Source of the DNA: Streptomyces odontomachi
GTDB lineage: Bacteria; Actinomycetota; Actinomycetes; Streptomycetales; Streptomycetaceae
Direction: 5' to 3'
Length of the DNA: 64,000 bases
Assembly: GCF_024435355.1 (NCBI RefSeq)
Contig: NZ_JAMJWG010000018.1
Span: forward strand, 1-64,000
Below, piece after piece: positions 35,500 through 44,382 of the stretch (positions are counted from its first letter, which is position 1; every line of letters starts with the position of its first letter). The notes beneath the pieces were generated by a model that was not told the origin of the DNA, did no database searches, and saw nothing but the letters and a program-made list of their open reading frames with translations. A program made the position numbers and the translations under genes.

Positions 35500-36480
35500 T
35501 CACGGGCCGTGGACGGGTGCCGCACCGACCCAGCGGTGGTAGGCCGCCACGTCGACGTTGCTGCCGCACACGATGGTGACCACATGGCGGCCGGCGAAGC
35601 GGTCGCGGTCTTCGAGGAGCGCCGCGATGCCGAGCGCGGCCGACGGTTCGACGACGAGGCCGGCGTGCTCGAGGAGCATCCGCATACCGGTGACGATCGA
35701 CGCTTCCCGGACCAGGACGGCGTCGTCGGCGACCAGCAGGAGGTCGTCCAGGACGGCCGGGATGGGGCACCGGCCGGCGACGCCGTCGGCGATGGTGTCG
35801 GTCGACTCGGTGGTGACGACGCGCCGCCGGCGCCACGACCGTGTCATCGCCGGTGCGCCCAGCGGCTGGACGCAGATCACCTCGGCCCCGGGCGCCAGGG
35901 CCTTCACCACGTGCCCCACGCCGGTGGCCAGTGCCCCGCCGCCGAGCGCGATCAGGACGGCGTCGAACGGCGGTGCACCGTCCACCAGTTCCAGGCCGAT
36001 GGTCGCCGCGCCCTCGCAGGTCTCGATGTCCAGGCTGTCCTCGAGCAGCCGGATGCCGTCGCTGCGCGCGATGGCCGCGGCCCGCTCGCGCGCCGTCTCG
36101 TGGTCACCGTCGACCAGTTCCAACCGGGCGCCCAGCGCACGGATGCGATCGAGCTTGGCCGCGGTCGCGAACCGGGATGCCACGACGGTGACGTCGAGCC
36201 CCCGGCCGCGCCCCGACCAGGCGAGGGCCTGGCCGAGGTTGCCCGCGCTGGCGCACACCACGGCGCGCGGGCCATGGTCGGCCAGCAGGCTCGCGACCAC
36301 CTCGGTGCCACGGGCCTTGAAGCTGCGGACCGGGTTCGCCGTTTCGAGCTTGATGCTCACCGTGCACCCGAGAACGGGCTCCAACGGCTCGCAGCGGTAC
36401 AGCGGAGTGTCGAGGAAAACCGGGTCGATCACCTGGCGGGCGGCCCGGATCCGAGCGGTGTCGAGGCGCGTCTCCTGCAT
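35500..36480 (-). CDS. Threonine-dehydratase-like PLP enzyme (fold type II)
   Basis: 326 residues. PLP Lys55 is in NPVRSFKARG, the phosphate loop is SAGNLGQALAW, and the Gly-rich loop is ALGGGALATGVG. It resembles serine/threonine ammonia-lyases and beta-eliminating relatives without an ACT regulatory domain. It could deaminate or make a beta-replacement on a hydroxy- or halo-amino acid. It converges with the MFS gene, 19 bp between stops. Confidence 0.86.
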   Translation of the reverse strand: MQETRLDTARIRAARQVIDPVFLDTPLYRCEPLEPVLGCTVSIKLETANPVRSFKARGTEVVASLLADHGPRAVVCASAGNLGQALAWSGRGRGLDVTVVASRFATAAKLDRIRALGARLELVDGDHETARERAAAIARSDGIRLLEDSLDIETCEGAATIGLELVDGAPPFDAVLIALGGGALATGVGHVVKALAPGAEVICVQPLGAPAMTRSWRRRRVVTTESTDTIADGVAGRCPIPAVLDDLLLVADDAVLVREASIVTGMRMLLEHAGLVVEPSAALGIAALLEDRDRFAGRHVVTIVCGSNVDVAAYHRWVGAAPVHGP

Positions 36481-36519
36481 GACACAGCAGCGTAGGCCGC
36501 CAGCGCCGTTCCATGAGGC

Positions 36520-36595
36520 CCGGTCTCATCCCCCGGTCTGCTCCCCCGGACTGCTCCCCCGGTCTCATCCCCCGCCCCGGTCTGCTCCCCCGATC
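36520..36595. repeat. 13-bp pyrimidine/purine repeats
   Basis: Units such as CCGGTCTCATCCC and CCGGTCTGCTCCC repeat at 13-bp intervals five times in the 137-bp gap between the APC permease and the dehydratase-like gene. The minus strand, which is the transcribed sense here, carries five G-runs of 4-5, so it could form a G-quadruplex or several decoy ribosome sites. Confidence 0.65.
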
Positions 36596-36617
36596 CCTTC
36601 TCCTCTCCCGGCCCGAT

Positions 36618-38294
36618 TCACCCCTCGGCGGCCCTCTCCAGGCGGACGGCGTCGGACTTCGAGAGGTCTCCGGCGTCTCCGGCCTCGGCTATGAGCGCCG
36701 CGATCTCCCGATCGCCGAGGGCGACGGCCACCGCCCAGTAGTAGATGGCGGCGGAGAAGACTGCGACGAGCGCGATGTCCCACCACAGGGGGATGTTCCC
36801 GGTCCCGTCGAATCCGCCCTGCCAGGAGAGCACCCCCATCCCCGCCAGATAGGCCGGCAGCCAGCTGGCGGCCCTCCAGTGGGACCGCCCCAGGCCCGCG
36901 GCACCGTTCCTGTGCAGCACGTATCCGCCCATGAGGAGGTAGCCCAGGACGGTGGCAAGGCCCAGGTGCCAGACCGTGGTCCAGCCCGACCAGTAGACGA
37001 TCAGGTTGGCCACCACGAAGGACAGCGGGGAGACGACCCCGCCGAACGGCAGCCGGTAGGGCCTGCGTACGTCGGGCAGCCGCTTGCGCAGCGCGCCGAA
37101 CGCCAGGGGGGCGCCGGCGTACATCAGCACGCTCGCCGAGGTGATGAAGCCGACGAGTTGCTGCCAGCTCGGGAAGGGGAGGAAGCAGATGACGCCCGTC
37201 ACGAACGAGACGAGCAGTCCGAACCACGGCACGCCACCGCGGACGTGCCGGTCGAAGACCTGGGGCGCGTAGCCGTTGCGGCTCAGTGCCACCGAGACGC
37301 GCGAAGCCGCCGTCGTGTAGATGAGGCCGGTGCCGCCGGGCGAGACGATCGCGTCGAAGTAGAGGACCCATGCGAGCCAGCCGAGGCCGAGCAGCGTGGC
37401 CAGGCCCGCGAAGGGGCCGTTGATGCCGGCGAACTGGAGATGGTCCCAGCCGTGGGCGAACGAGCTGCGGGGCAGCGCGGCTATGAAGACGATCTGGAGG
37501 GCGATGTACAGCACGGCACCTATGCCGACGGCGCCCATGACCGCTCGGGGGAGGTGACGGGCGGGGTTCTTGCTCTCGCCCGCCAGTTGCACGGCCTGCT
37601 CGAAGCCCAGCAGGGCGAAGATGACACCGCTGCTGCTGATGCCGGCCAGGATCCCCTTGACTCCGAACGGCGCGAAGCCCTGGGCGGTGAAGTTCCCGGC
37701 GTCGAAGTGGGTCGCGGCCAGCACCCAGATGGCCACCAGCGGCACGAACACCTTCCACCAGGTGGCGGTGCTGTTGGTGTGCGAGAGGACCCGTATGCCG
37801 AGGAAGTTCACCCCGACGAAGACCGCCATCAGCAGGACGGCGACGAGCAGGCCGGAGGATGTCAGGACTCCGTTGTCGTGCTGGAAGCCCTGCGCCCATG
37901 ACCAGTGGGTCATGTACCCGATGACGGCCTCCACCTCGATGGCGGCCGTGGTGGCGGCTTGCAGCCAGGAGAACCATCCGAAGGAGACCCCCGCCAGCGT
38001 CCCGAAGGCGTAGTGCGGGAACCGGGCGGTGCCGCCGGCCACCGGGAGCATGCCGCCCAGTTCCGCGTGGACGAGCGCCAGGAGGAGCACGGCCACCGCG
38101 CCGACCAGCCAGGACACCAGGGCCGCCGGGCCGGCCGTCACCACCGCGTTCTTGGCTCCGTACAGCCATCCGGAGCCGATGATCGACCCCACGGAGGCCC
38201 ACATGAGCCCCACGAATCCCACCTGGCGCCGCAGGCCTCCCCGGGCTTGCGGGTGGTCGATTTCCAAACCGGCGTCCGCGGAGCCAGTCGACAT
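36618..38294 (-). CDS. APC-superfamily amino acid permease
   Basis: 558 residues and about 12 membrane helices. The helix-1 motif VGLMWASVGSIIGSGWLYGAKNA is the substrate/Na+ site of APC carriers, with VIFALLGFEQAVQLAGESKNPARHLPRAV later. Longer than typical APC (450-500) by a C-terminal pair of helices and a soluble tail. It probably imports the precursor amino acid or exchanges product; direction cannot be read from sequence. Confidence 0.87.
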   Translation of the reverse strand: MSTGSADAGLEIDHPQARGGLRRQVGFVGLMWASVGSIIGSGWLYGAKNAVVTAGPAALVSWLVGAVAVLLLALVHAELGGMLPVAGGTARFPHYAFGTLAGVSFGWFSWLQAATTAAIEVEAVIGYMTHWSWAQGFQHDNGVLTSSGLLVAVLLMAVFVGVNFLGIRVLSHTNSTATWWKVFVPLVAIWVLAATHFDAGNFTAQGFAPFGVKGILAGISSSGVIFALLGFEQAVQLAGESKNPARHLPRAVMGAVGIGAVLYIALQIVFIAALPRSSFAHGWDHLQFAGINGPFAGLATLLGLGWLAWVLYFDAIVSPGGTGLIYTTAASRVSVALSRNGYAPQVFDRHVRGGVPWFGLLVSFVTGVICFLPFPSWQQLVGFITSASVLMYAGAPLAFGALRKRLPDVRRPYRLPFGGVVSPLSFVVANLIVYWSGWTTVWHLGLATVLGYLLMGGYVLHRNGAAGLGRSHWRAASWLPAYLAGMGVLSWQGGFDGTGNIPLWWDIALVAVFSAAIYYWAVAVALGDREIAALIAEAGDAGDLSKSDAVRLERAAEG

Positions 38295-38408
38295 GGGTAC
38301 TCCTCGTGGGAACGGGTGTCACGCGGACACGTCGGGAGGCGAGTTCGCGTGCGGTGCGGAACTCGCTGGACGGTCACCGCGGCCTTACGGCCCGGTGCCG
38401 ACGATCAA

Positions 38409-38463
38409 GCCTCTGACCAGGCCGCTGCTCAGAGACCAGGCCTCTGACCAGGCCGCTGCTCAG
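38409..38463. repeat. 31-bp direct repeat at the 3' end of the second ligase gene
   Basis: GCCTCTGACCAGGCCGCTGC plus TCAG occurs at 38409 and again at 38440, 31 bp apart. The second copy reaches into the stop codon of the ATP-grasp gene. Confidence 0.75.
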
Positions 38464-39716
38464 GCCTCGGCGTACAGGCCGCCCCGCTCCAAGGCACGGA
38501 GCCGTCGGGTGTCCGCCTCGATGACCGCGGGATCGTCGGAGGTGAGGTAGACCGCCCCGGGGCAGGTGGCCAGGTCGATGGTCCGGGGCACCGGGCTGCC
38601 CTCCGGCAGGCCCAGCACGAGCCCGGCGAACGAGCTGAGTTCGCGCACCGCCGACCACTTCTCGGCGGACGGGACGACGCCGTCCGTTTCGCTGATCAGG
38701 TTGACGCACCGCAGCCGTGACAGCAGGCGGTACGGCTCGCGGGCCCGGCTGACGAATTCCTCGGGGCGTGCGACGGACAGCGCCAGGGCGTCGACCTGGT
38801 TCGTGCCCACGCACTTCGAGAGCACGTCCGGCATCTGCCCGCCGCCGATCCGGGCGCCGCACTCGACCAGTACGGGCCCGTCGGCCGTCAGCATCACTTC
38901 CGTGTGTGCGGCGGCGTTGCGGATTTCCAGCGCGTCGAGCACGGACAGGACGTAGTCGGCCACGCGTCGCCCGCCCGGGTCGTCCAGGGGCAGCAGGTCC
39001 TCGTAGTCGTTGATCGACCGGCCGCCGGGCACCGTGCGCTTGTAGTAGTGCCAGACCTCGATGATCTGGTGGACTCCGTCGCGGCTGACGGTGTTCGCGT
39101 AGTGCTCCTCGCCGACGAGGAACTGCTGGGCGAGGACGGTGGGGTTGGCGCGGCCGTAGCGGTCGGTGCTGGCCGAGATCTTGGCGTGGGCGGCGACGAC
39201 CGCGTCGGCCGAGTCGCAGAAGATGACGTGGTCGGTGCCGGCGCTGGCCACCGGCTTCAGGACGACCGGCCAGGTGCCGCGTGCCGTTGCCCAGTCCGCG
39301 ATCTCGTCGGCCGAGGAGGACTGGATGCTGTCGGCGTGGGGGAGTCCCGCCGCGCGGACGGCCTGGTGCATCGCGTACTTGTCACGGCGTGCTTCGGGAC
39401 GGCTCATGCCGTTGCCCGGCGTGCCCAGCGCGGCGGACAGCTCGTTGGCCAGCAGGACGCCGGATTCCGCCGCCGCCATCACCATGGTCACGCCGTGCCG
39501 GCGCAACTCGGCGACGGTCTCCGCCACATCGCCGAGGTGCTGCACCTCGCACGTGAAGTCCTCCGGGACATAGCTGAGGTTGGTGTCCGGGAACTGGGAA
39601 CGGACGTGGAGGTAGTCGACTCCGTGGCGGCGCAGTGCCGCGGGGAAGAGGCGTCCTGCGCCGTAGGCATCCACCACAGCGCACTTCACGCCTCCAGCCG
39701 AGCCTTCACGCGTCAT
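38460..39716 (-). CDS. ATP-grasp ligase, second
   Basis: 418 residues. The ATP-binding Lys154 is in VVLKPVASAGTDHV and the metal-site strand in PVLVECGARIGGGQMPDVL (E285, R289), where the usual ExNxR is ECGAR. Such variants occur in amino-acid and peptide ligases. AAGGAG precedes ATG 39716, which overlaps the EamA gene by 11 nt. Only distantly similar to the first ligase, so two different bonds or substrates are likely. Confidence 0.86.
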   Translation of the reverse strand: MTREGSAGGVKCAVVDAYGAGRLFPAALRRHGVDYLHVRSQFPDTNLSYVPEDFTCEVQHLGDVAETVAELRRHGVTMVMAAAESGVLLANELSAALGTPGNGMSRPEARRDKYAMHQAVRAAGLPHADSIQSSSADEIADWATARGTWPVVLKPVASAGTDHVIFCDSADAVVAAHAKISASTDRYGRANPTVLAQQFLVGEEHYANTVSRDGVHQIIEVWHYYKRTVPGGRSINDYEDLLPLDDPGGRRVADYVLSVLDALEIRNAAAHTEVMLTADGPVLVECGARIGGGQMPDVLSKCVGTNQVDALALSVARPEEFVSRAREPYRLLSRLRCVNLISETDGVVPSAEKWSAVRELSSFAGLVLGLPEGSPVPRTIDLATCPGAVYLTSDDPAVIEADTRRLRALERGGLYAEA

Positions 39717-40746
39717 CCGGTGTCTCCTTCACCATGTCTTCGGGGGTAACGGTCGGGGTGTGGCCGTGCAGCACGGGCGTCCGTGCCTCCCAGGCTTCCC
39801 GAGCTTCCTGGGCTTCCTTCTGACCACGCCTCATGATGCCCAACGCGACGAGCACGATGATGGCCGAGGTGCACACGAAACTGGACAGCGACGGGACCAG
39901 GCGGCCGTCGAGGAGCTGCAAGAGCAGGGTGATGAGCGGGGAGACCGAGATCAGGAGCGAGGTGGTGATCGGTTCGGTGTGCTTGATGCCGATCTGTAGC
40001 ACGTAGATGGGCAGCCCCACCCCGATGACGGCCACGAAGACCGCCGGCCAGAACGCGGCGCCGAGCCGGGGGTGGTCGTTGAACGCGGTCATCACCCAGG
40101 TGACGCCGATCATCAGGAAGAACCGGATGGCCAGGACCGACTGCGGGGTCTGCCCGGCCTCGCTCAGCCGCTTCATGAAGATGATGTTGCTGGTCGAGCC
40201 GACGCCGCAGGCGACGGTGCACACGAAGCCGGCGACGACCTGCCCGGTCCCCAGCTCCCCCACGCCGCTGCGGCCGGTCACCGACTCCCACATCAACAGG
40301 CCCAGCACGACGAGAACGCCGCCGGACACCCAGATCTCCGCCCGCAGCACGGAACTTCCCCGCCGCAACACCGGTCCGAGGACGATCGTGAGGATCGGAC
40401 CGAGCGCGACCACCACCACGCTGACCACGGCCGGTTCCAGGTACTTGAGGGCGTACAGCATCGAGAGCCAGGTCACCGCCGTGGTCACATTGACCCCGAC
40501 CACATCGCGGCGGAGGTCACGCAGCGGTCGAAACGTCGCGGCCAGGCCGTGCCGGACGGCCGCCAGGCCGACGAAGAACGCGGCCGTCAGGGAGAAGGAG
40601 ACCGCTGCGAGGACGTCCGGCCCGACGGACTGCACCACATTGCCGCCGTAGACGTCCATCGCCGCGGTCAGAACCCCGAATCCGAGGATGGGCACCACGC
40701 CCCGCTGGGCACGTGTCACGGTTCGGGGGGTAGAGGGATTGGACAA
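39706..40746 (-). CDS. EamA/DMT-family transporter
   Basis: 346 residues with ten hydrophobic segments in two EamA halves (VSFSLTAAFFVGLAAV ... YALKYLEPAVVSVVVVALGPILTIVLG; then STSNIIFMKRL ... IKHTEPITTSLLISVSPLITLLLQLLDGRLVP). Members export amino acids and metabolites. The TTG start directly follows the TAA of the radical SAM gene. It sits between that gene and the second ligase in a three-gene operon, so it is a good candidate exporter. Confidence 0.85.
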   Translation of the reverse strand: MSNPSTPRTVTRAQRGVVPILGFGVLTAAMDVYGGNVVQSVGPDVLAAVSFSLTAAFFVGLAAVRHGLAATFRPLRDLRRDVVGVNVTTAVTWLSMLYALKYLEPAVVSVVVVALGPILTIVLGPVLRRGSSVLRAEIWVSGGVLVVLGLLMWESVTGRSGVGELGTGQVVAGFVCTVACGVGSTSNIIFMKRLSEAGQTPQSVLAIRFFLMIGVTWVMTAFNDHPRLGAAFWPAVFVAVIGVGLPIYVLQIGIKHTEPITTSLLISVSPLITLLLQLLDGRLVPSLSSFVCTSAIIVLVALGIMRRGQKEAQEAREAWEARTPVLHGHTPTVTPEDMVKETPDDA

Positions 40747-42633
40747 TTACGGTGTCTCCGATACGGACAGTGCGACGGCGTCGGCGAAGTAGTGGGCACC
40801 TGTCTCATGGTTGTCCAGGTGATGGTAGAAGCCACGCTGCGAACGGAATTCGTATGTGACCTCCGTCGACACCGGAGGTTCGGTGTCGCCAGCGGCAAGA
40901 CTCTCCAGCGCCTTGGCCGCGTCGAACGGGAAGGACACGGGGTCGCTCACGTACTCGTCCTCTTCCACGCGCCAGCCGTCCCGCAGGGTGGCGCCGGGCG
41001 GTTGGTAGACGGGGCGACTCATGCGTTCGAACGTGTACAGGTCAGCGCCGAACCCGCGCCATTCGGCGGGGAATCGGGGAACGACCACCTGATTCCACCA
41101 GCGCTCGAAATCCAGGTCGATCTCGGGGTCGGAGTACAGGATGCGGTGGCCGCCCGCGATCGCGGGTGATTCGGCGATCACGCTGAACGCGGCACGGAAC
41201 TCCTGAACGGACGGGTTCTTCGATGCCTCGACCCATTCGAGCAGGGAATTGATCACCTGAGACTGTGTCATGCCGCCCAGGACGCGGGCCGGGTGCCACA
41301 GGCGCTTGAAGTACTGGTTCTCGCCGAGGATGCGCGCGAGGAACATGAAGTGCTGCATCCTGAAGTTCTCGTCCAGCGTGGAGGTGCGATTGGCCAGCAC
41401 GTACTCGAAGTCGTCGCTCTGTCCGCGCAGGGTGACGAAGCCGTGCAGCTCGCGCTGTTCGGAGTACGCGGTGTTGGGCAGGAGCAGCAGCGGATACACC
41501 GCGATCCGCGGCACCTTTTTGGCGATCTTGTCGTAGCCGGCGAGGAATGATTCGACGGTCTCCCCGGGAGCCCCCCAGATCAGCTCGACGAACGCCTCCA
41601 TGTGCTCGTCGGCCAGCCAGTCGGCCAGCTCCTCCCACTGGTTCAGCTTCATGTTGCGGCGCTGCATGTTCGTGAGCGCCTCGTCCGAGAGCGTCTGGAG
41701 GGCGAGCGTGAACGAGCTCTTGAAGCCGCGGTCGCGCAGGGTACGGACGATGTGGTGGAAGCGGGTGGACTTGTTCTTCGCCCAGTTCGCCTCGAGCGAC
41801 TTCGGGAAGCCGTACTTCTCGTTGGTCTTGAGGAGGTCCTCGGTGAACTCCTGGTCGGCTTCGAGCATGCCGAAGTTCGCGTCGCAGAGGAAGATCGTGG
41901 GCACCTTGTGGAAGCCGAGCAGATCGAGTTCGGCGGCCAGGCGTTCCCGCGAGAAGGAGCGGACGCGCTGCCCGGTGGCACCGCCCCAGTAGCAGAAGGA
42001 GCAGCGGTAGGGGCATCCGCGGTTCGTCTCCATCAGCGCGAACTCGTACGGGAACACCCCGTCGTGGTCGAGCAGGGGTATCGCGCCGGTGAGGAAGGGA
42101 GACGGGATGATGTCGAGATCGTCGATCCTGGGCCGATCCGCAGTGGTGTGGTGGCCCGTTCCGGACGTACGGAAGGAGATCCCGGCGACGTCGCCGAGTG
42201 CGGGGTCCTGGCGGTCGGTGAGGATGGCCGCGACCAACTCGCGGAACGTCAGCTCCCCCTCGCCGTTCACGATGATGTCCGCCGACGGACATTCCCGGAA
42301 CACCCGCTCGGCCTGCTGGCTCACATGGGTTCCGCCGAACACGGTGATCCCCGCGGGTTTCACCTGTTTGTAGAACTCGGCCAGGGTGCAGAAGTTCCGA
42401 TAGTTCCAACCCACGGTCGAAAAAGCTAATACGTCAGGAGCCCCGTCACTGAAGATGGCTCGGGTCATCTCGGTGACCGACCACCCGCCCCGCATGTTGT
42501 GAATGCGCACCTCGACTTCCGACGAGACGGCTTCGTCGGATTCGAGTACCGCCTTCAGATAACCGGCCGCCAGAGGCATGGAATCGATGGGCAGGTCCCA
42601 TGCGCTCTGCTGCACTAGGCCGATCTTGAGCAT
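40747..42633 (-). CDS. Cobalamin-binding-type radical SAM enzyme
   Basis: 628 residues. The N-terminal ~140 fit a B12-binding domain (PLAAGYLKAVLE ... DVLAFSTVGWNYRNF ... ITVFGGTHVSQQAE ... IIVNGEGELTFREL). The radical SAM core has the cluster cysteines C207, C211 and C214 in RGCPYRCSFCYWGG. The long C-terminal part is family-specific. Class B enzymes of this type mostly methylate unactivated carbon. First gene of its operon, with GAGGAGG before the ATG. The substrate may be the amino acid chlorinated by the divergent halogenase. Confidence 0.87.
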   Translation of the reverse strand: MLKIGLVQQSAWDLPIDSMPLAAGYLKAVLESDEAVSSEVEVRIHNMRGGWSVTEMTRAIFSDGAPDVLAFSTVGWNYRNFCTLAEFYKQVKPAGITVFGGTHVSQQAERVFRECPSADIIVNGEGELTFRELVAAILTDRQDPALGDVAGISFRTSGTGHHTTADRPRIDDLDIIPSPFLTGAIPLLDHDGVFPYEFALMETNRGCPYRCSFCYWGGATGQRVRSFSRERLAAELDLLGFHKVPTIFLCDANFGMLEADQEFTEDLLKTNEKYGFPKSLEANWAKNKSTRFHHIVRTLRDRGFKSSFTLALQTLSDEALTNMQRRNMKLNQWEELADWLADEHMEAFVELIWGAPGETVESFLAGYDKIAKKVPRIAVYPLLLLPNTAYSEQRELHGFVTLRGQSDDFEYVLANRTSTLDENFRMQHFMFLARILGENQYFKRLWHPARVLGGMTQSQVINSLLEWVEASKNPSVQEFRAAFSVIAESPAIAGGHRILYSDPEIDLDFERWWNQVVVPRFPAEWRGFGADLYTFERMSRPVYQPPGATLRDGWRVEEDEYVSDPVSFPFDAAKALESLAAGDTEPPVSTEVTYEFRSQRGFYHHLDNHETGAHYFADAVALSVSETP

Positions 42634-43220
42634 ATACAGATACCTCCTCGAAAAATCCCGATGTGAGGCAACGCATTCCGCGAGCTCACCGTGTGCCGGA
42701 GGCCGGCACTACAGGCGGCAGGGCGGCGGAGATTCGACTGAGTGGCGCACCGATGGCCTTCTTCCGAGTAACGTGGGCATGGCTGACAGTAATCGGTGCA
42801 CGGGCATGGCTCTCCACGGTGAACAGCGCTCGCACGCCGCGAACGGTCACCGTACGTGATGGATCAGCACTCAATGTTGACATCACTTTCGCGTGATGCC
42901 GACGCACTGGCCACGCGATGAAACAGGTACCCCATGACAGGAGCATCGAGGCAGGACGCTACGTTACGAGGAACCAGGGGGCCAGCGTTGCGAAGGGCTT
43001 CCAGCGGCATACGATCAAAATCAGCCACGCGTCATATGCAGATGTTGGCGATACGGCTGGCCGGAGCGCGTCGACAATTGGCCGATAATAGCTCCTTCAA
43101 CTAGTGACCTACATCACACTCCGATTCTGCGGGGTTGATCTTTTCGTCTGCTCCATTGCACGGTGAAGAACGCGACGATCTATTCGCGTGATTCGCGACA
43201 ACTCGCGACAAGGAGCTGCA
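42634..43220. promoter_or_regulatory. 587-bp divergent promoter region of the halogenase and radical SAM genes
   Basis: No convincing gene. Base composition is clearly less G+C-rich than the neighbours. A GATAAT hexamer lies near 43085 for rightward transcription, and an AAGGAG ribosome site at 43210-43215 serves the halogenase TTG. No operator was recognised. Confidence 0.45.
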
Positions 43221-43973
43221 TTGAGCGCCGTGGAAATCACCGCAGAAAATGTTGAATCCATCCTCAGCCAGCACATCCCCGAGTCCTTCGACGATGAGCG
43301 CGTCAGGGAGGGTTCTCAGCAGTTTCGGCGCGAGGGCTATCTGAAGATTCGGGATATGGTGCCCGATGCCGTGTTCGCGGGGCTGCAAAAAGAGGTACGC
43401 GAGCTCATCGCCGCACACGAGAAGCGGATCGACGTCCACCTCCCGGAGACCAGCGACTCGCCCCGCTACATGAGTACCGTGAGCGCCGGCGCGATAGCCG
43501 AGGAGGGCAAGCTCATCCCGGCGGTCTACCAGTCCAAGACGCTCAGGGACGTGCTGTCGCGCATCGCCGGCGAGACCGTCATCGACTGCCCCTGGGACGG
43601 CGAGAAGTACGCGATCCTCCACCAGCACAAGAAGGGTGACACGCACGGCTGGCACTGGGGTGACTTCAGCTTCGCCATCGTCTGGCTGATCGAGGCCCCC
43701 GACCTCAAGTACGGCGGAGCACTCCAGTGCGTCCCGCACACCGACTGGGACAAGTCCAACCCGCGCGTCATGGACTACCTGCTCGCCAACCCCATCCGCA
43801 CGTACGGCAACATCACCCGCGACCTGTACTTCTTCCGCACGGACACCACCCTCCACCGGACGATCCCGCTCACCGAGGACAAGACCCGCATCATCCTCAA
43901 CACCACGTTCGCCAGCGAGCGCGACCTCGCGAAGAACGTGACCCACGAGACGATGGGGGCCATGTTCGACTGA
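43221..43973 (+). CDS. BesD-family Fe(II)/2-oxoglutarate amino-acid halogenase
   Basis: 250 residues from a TTG start with AAGGAG 5 nt upstream. The iron site reads HGWHWGDF. The first His145 is followed by x-Gly147 instead of x-Asp/Glu, the halogenase HxG hallmark that leaves a site for chloride. The distal His212 (TTLHRTIP) lies 67 residues on, exactly as in BesD (H137, G139, H204). Residues reported to matter in BesD fall at the same spacing: Glu (GEKYAIL), His (DTHGWH), Asp after the Gly, and Asn/Thr in LNTTF. BesD halogenates free lysine without a carrier protein. Lysine, ornithine or another amino acid is possible here. Confidence 0.85.
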   Translation: MSAVEITAENVESILSQHIPESFDDERVREGSQQFRREGYLKIRDMVPDAVFAGLQKEVRELIAAHEKRIDVHLPETSDSPRYMSTVSAGAIAEEGKLIPAVYQSKTLRDVLSRIAGETVIDCPWDGEKYAILHQHKKGDTHGWHWGDFSFAIVWLIEAPDLKYGGALQCVPHTDWDKSNPRVMDYLLANPIRTYGNITRDLYFFRTDTTLHRTIPLTEDKTRIILNTTFASERDLAKNVTHETMGAMFD

Positions 43974-44097
43974 CCTGACCCGGTCGGTCGAACGGTCAGG
44001 GGAACGGCTGGTCGAGCGACTACGTCGTCGTCTGGCTTGCGGTGTGCGGTGCCGACACCGCAAGCCAGTCCAACGGCTCGGGGCGCCGCCTCGCGGA

Positions 44098-44382
44098 TCA
44101 GGCGGCGGGGAACTCGCCGCGCTTCAGGGCCGTAACGAAGGATGACCAGCCGGCCGACGGGAAGACCACGGCCGGCCCGTTCGGGTTCTTGGAGTCGCGG
44201 ACGGGGACGGCGGTGGGGTGGTCGTCGCGGACTTCCAGGCAGTCGCCGCCGTCGGAGCCGCTGTAAGAGGACTTGCGCCAGCCGTCCAGGACTTCGAGGC
44301 AACTGCCGCCGTCAGGCCCACTGTAGGACGACTTGCGCCAACCGCTCAGCACGGCGGCATTCGGTATGTGGTGCTCAGTCAT
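44098..44382 (-). CDS. DUF397 protein with an internal duplication
   Basis: 94 residues. The DUF397 core WRKSSYSGSDGGDCLEVRDD ... VPVRDSKNPNGPAVVFPSAGWSSFV is preceded by a second copy of its first 15 residues (WRKSSYSGPDGGSCLEV). DUF397 proteins work with the XRE regulator encoded just upstream. Its ATG overlaps that gene's stop by 8 nt. Confidence 0.88.
   Translation of the reverse strand: MTEHHIPNAAVLSGWRKSSYSGPDGGSCLEVLDGWRKSSYSGSDGGDCLEVRDDHPTAVPVRDSKNPNGPAVVFPSAGWSSFVTALKRGEFPAA

Noticed and set aside
43188..43220. Earlier start for the halogenase at 43188
   Set aside because: No ribosome site before it, whereas AAGGAG is placed correctly for TTG 43221.
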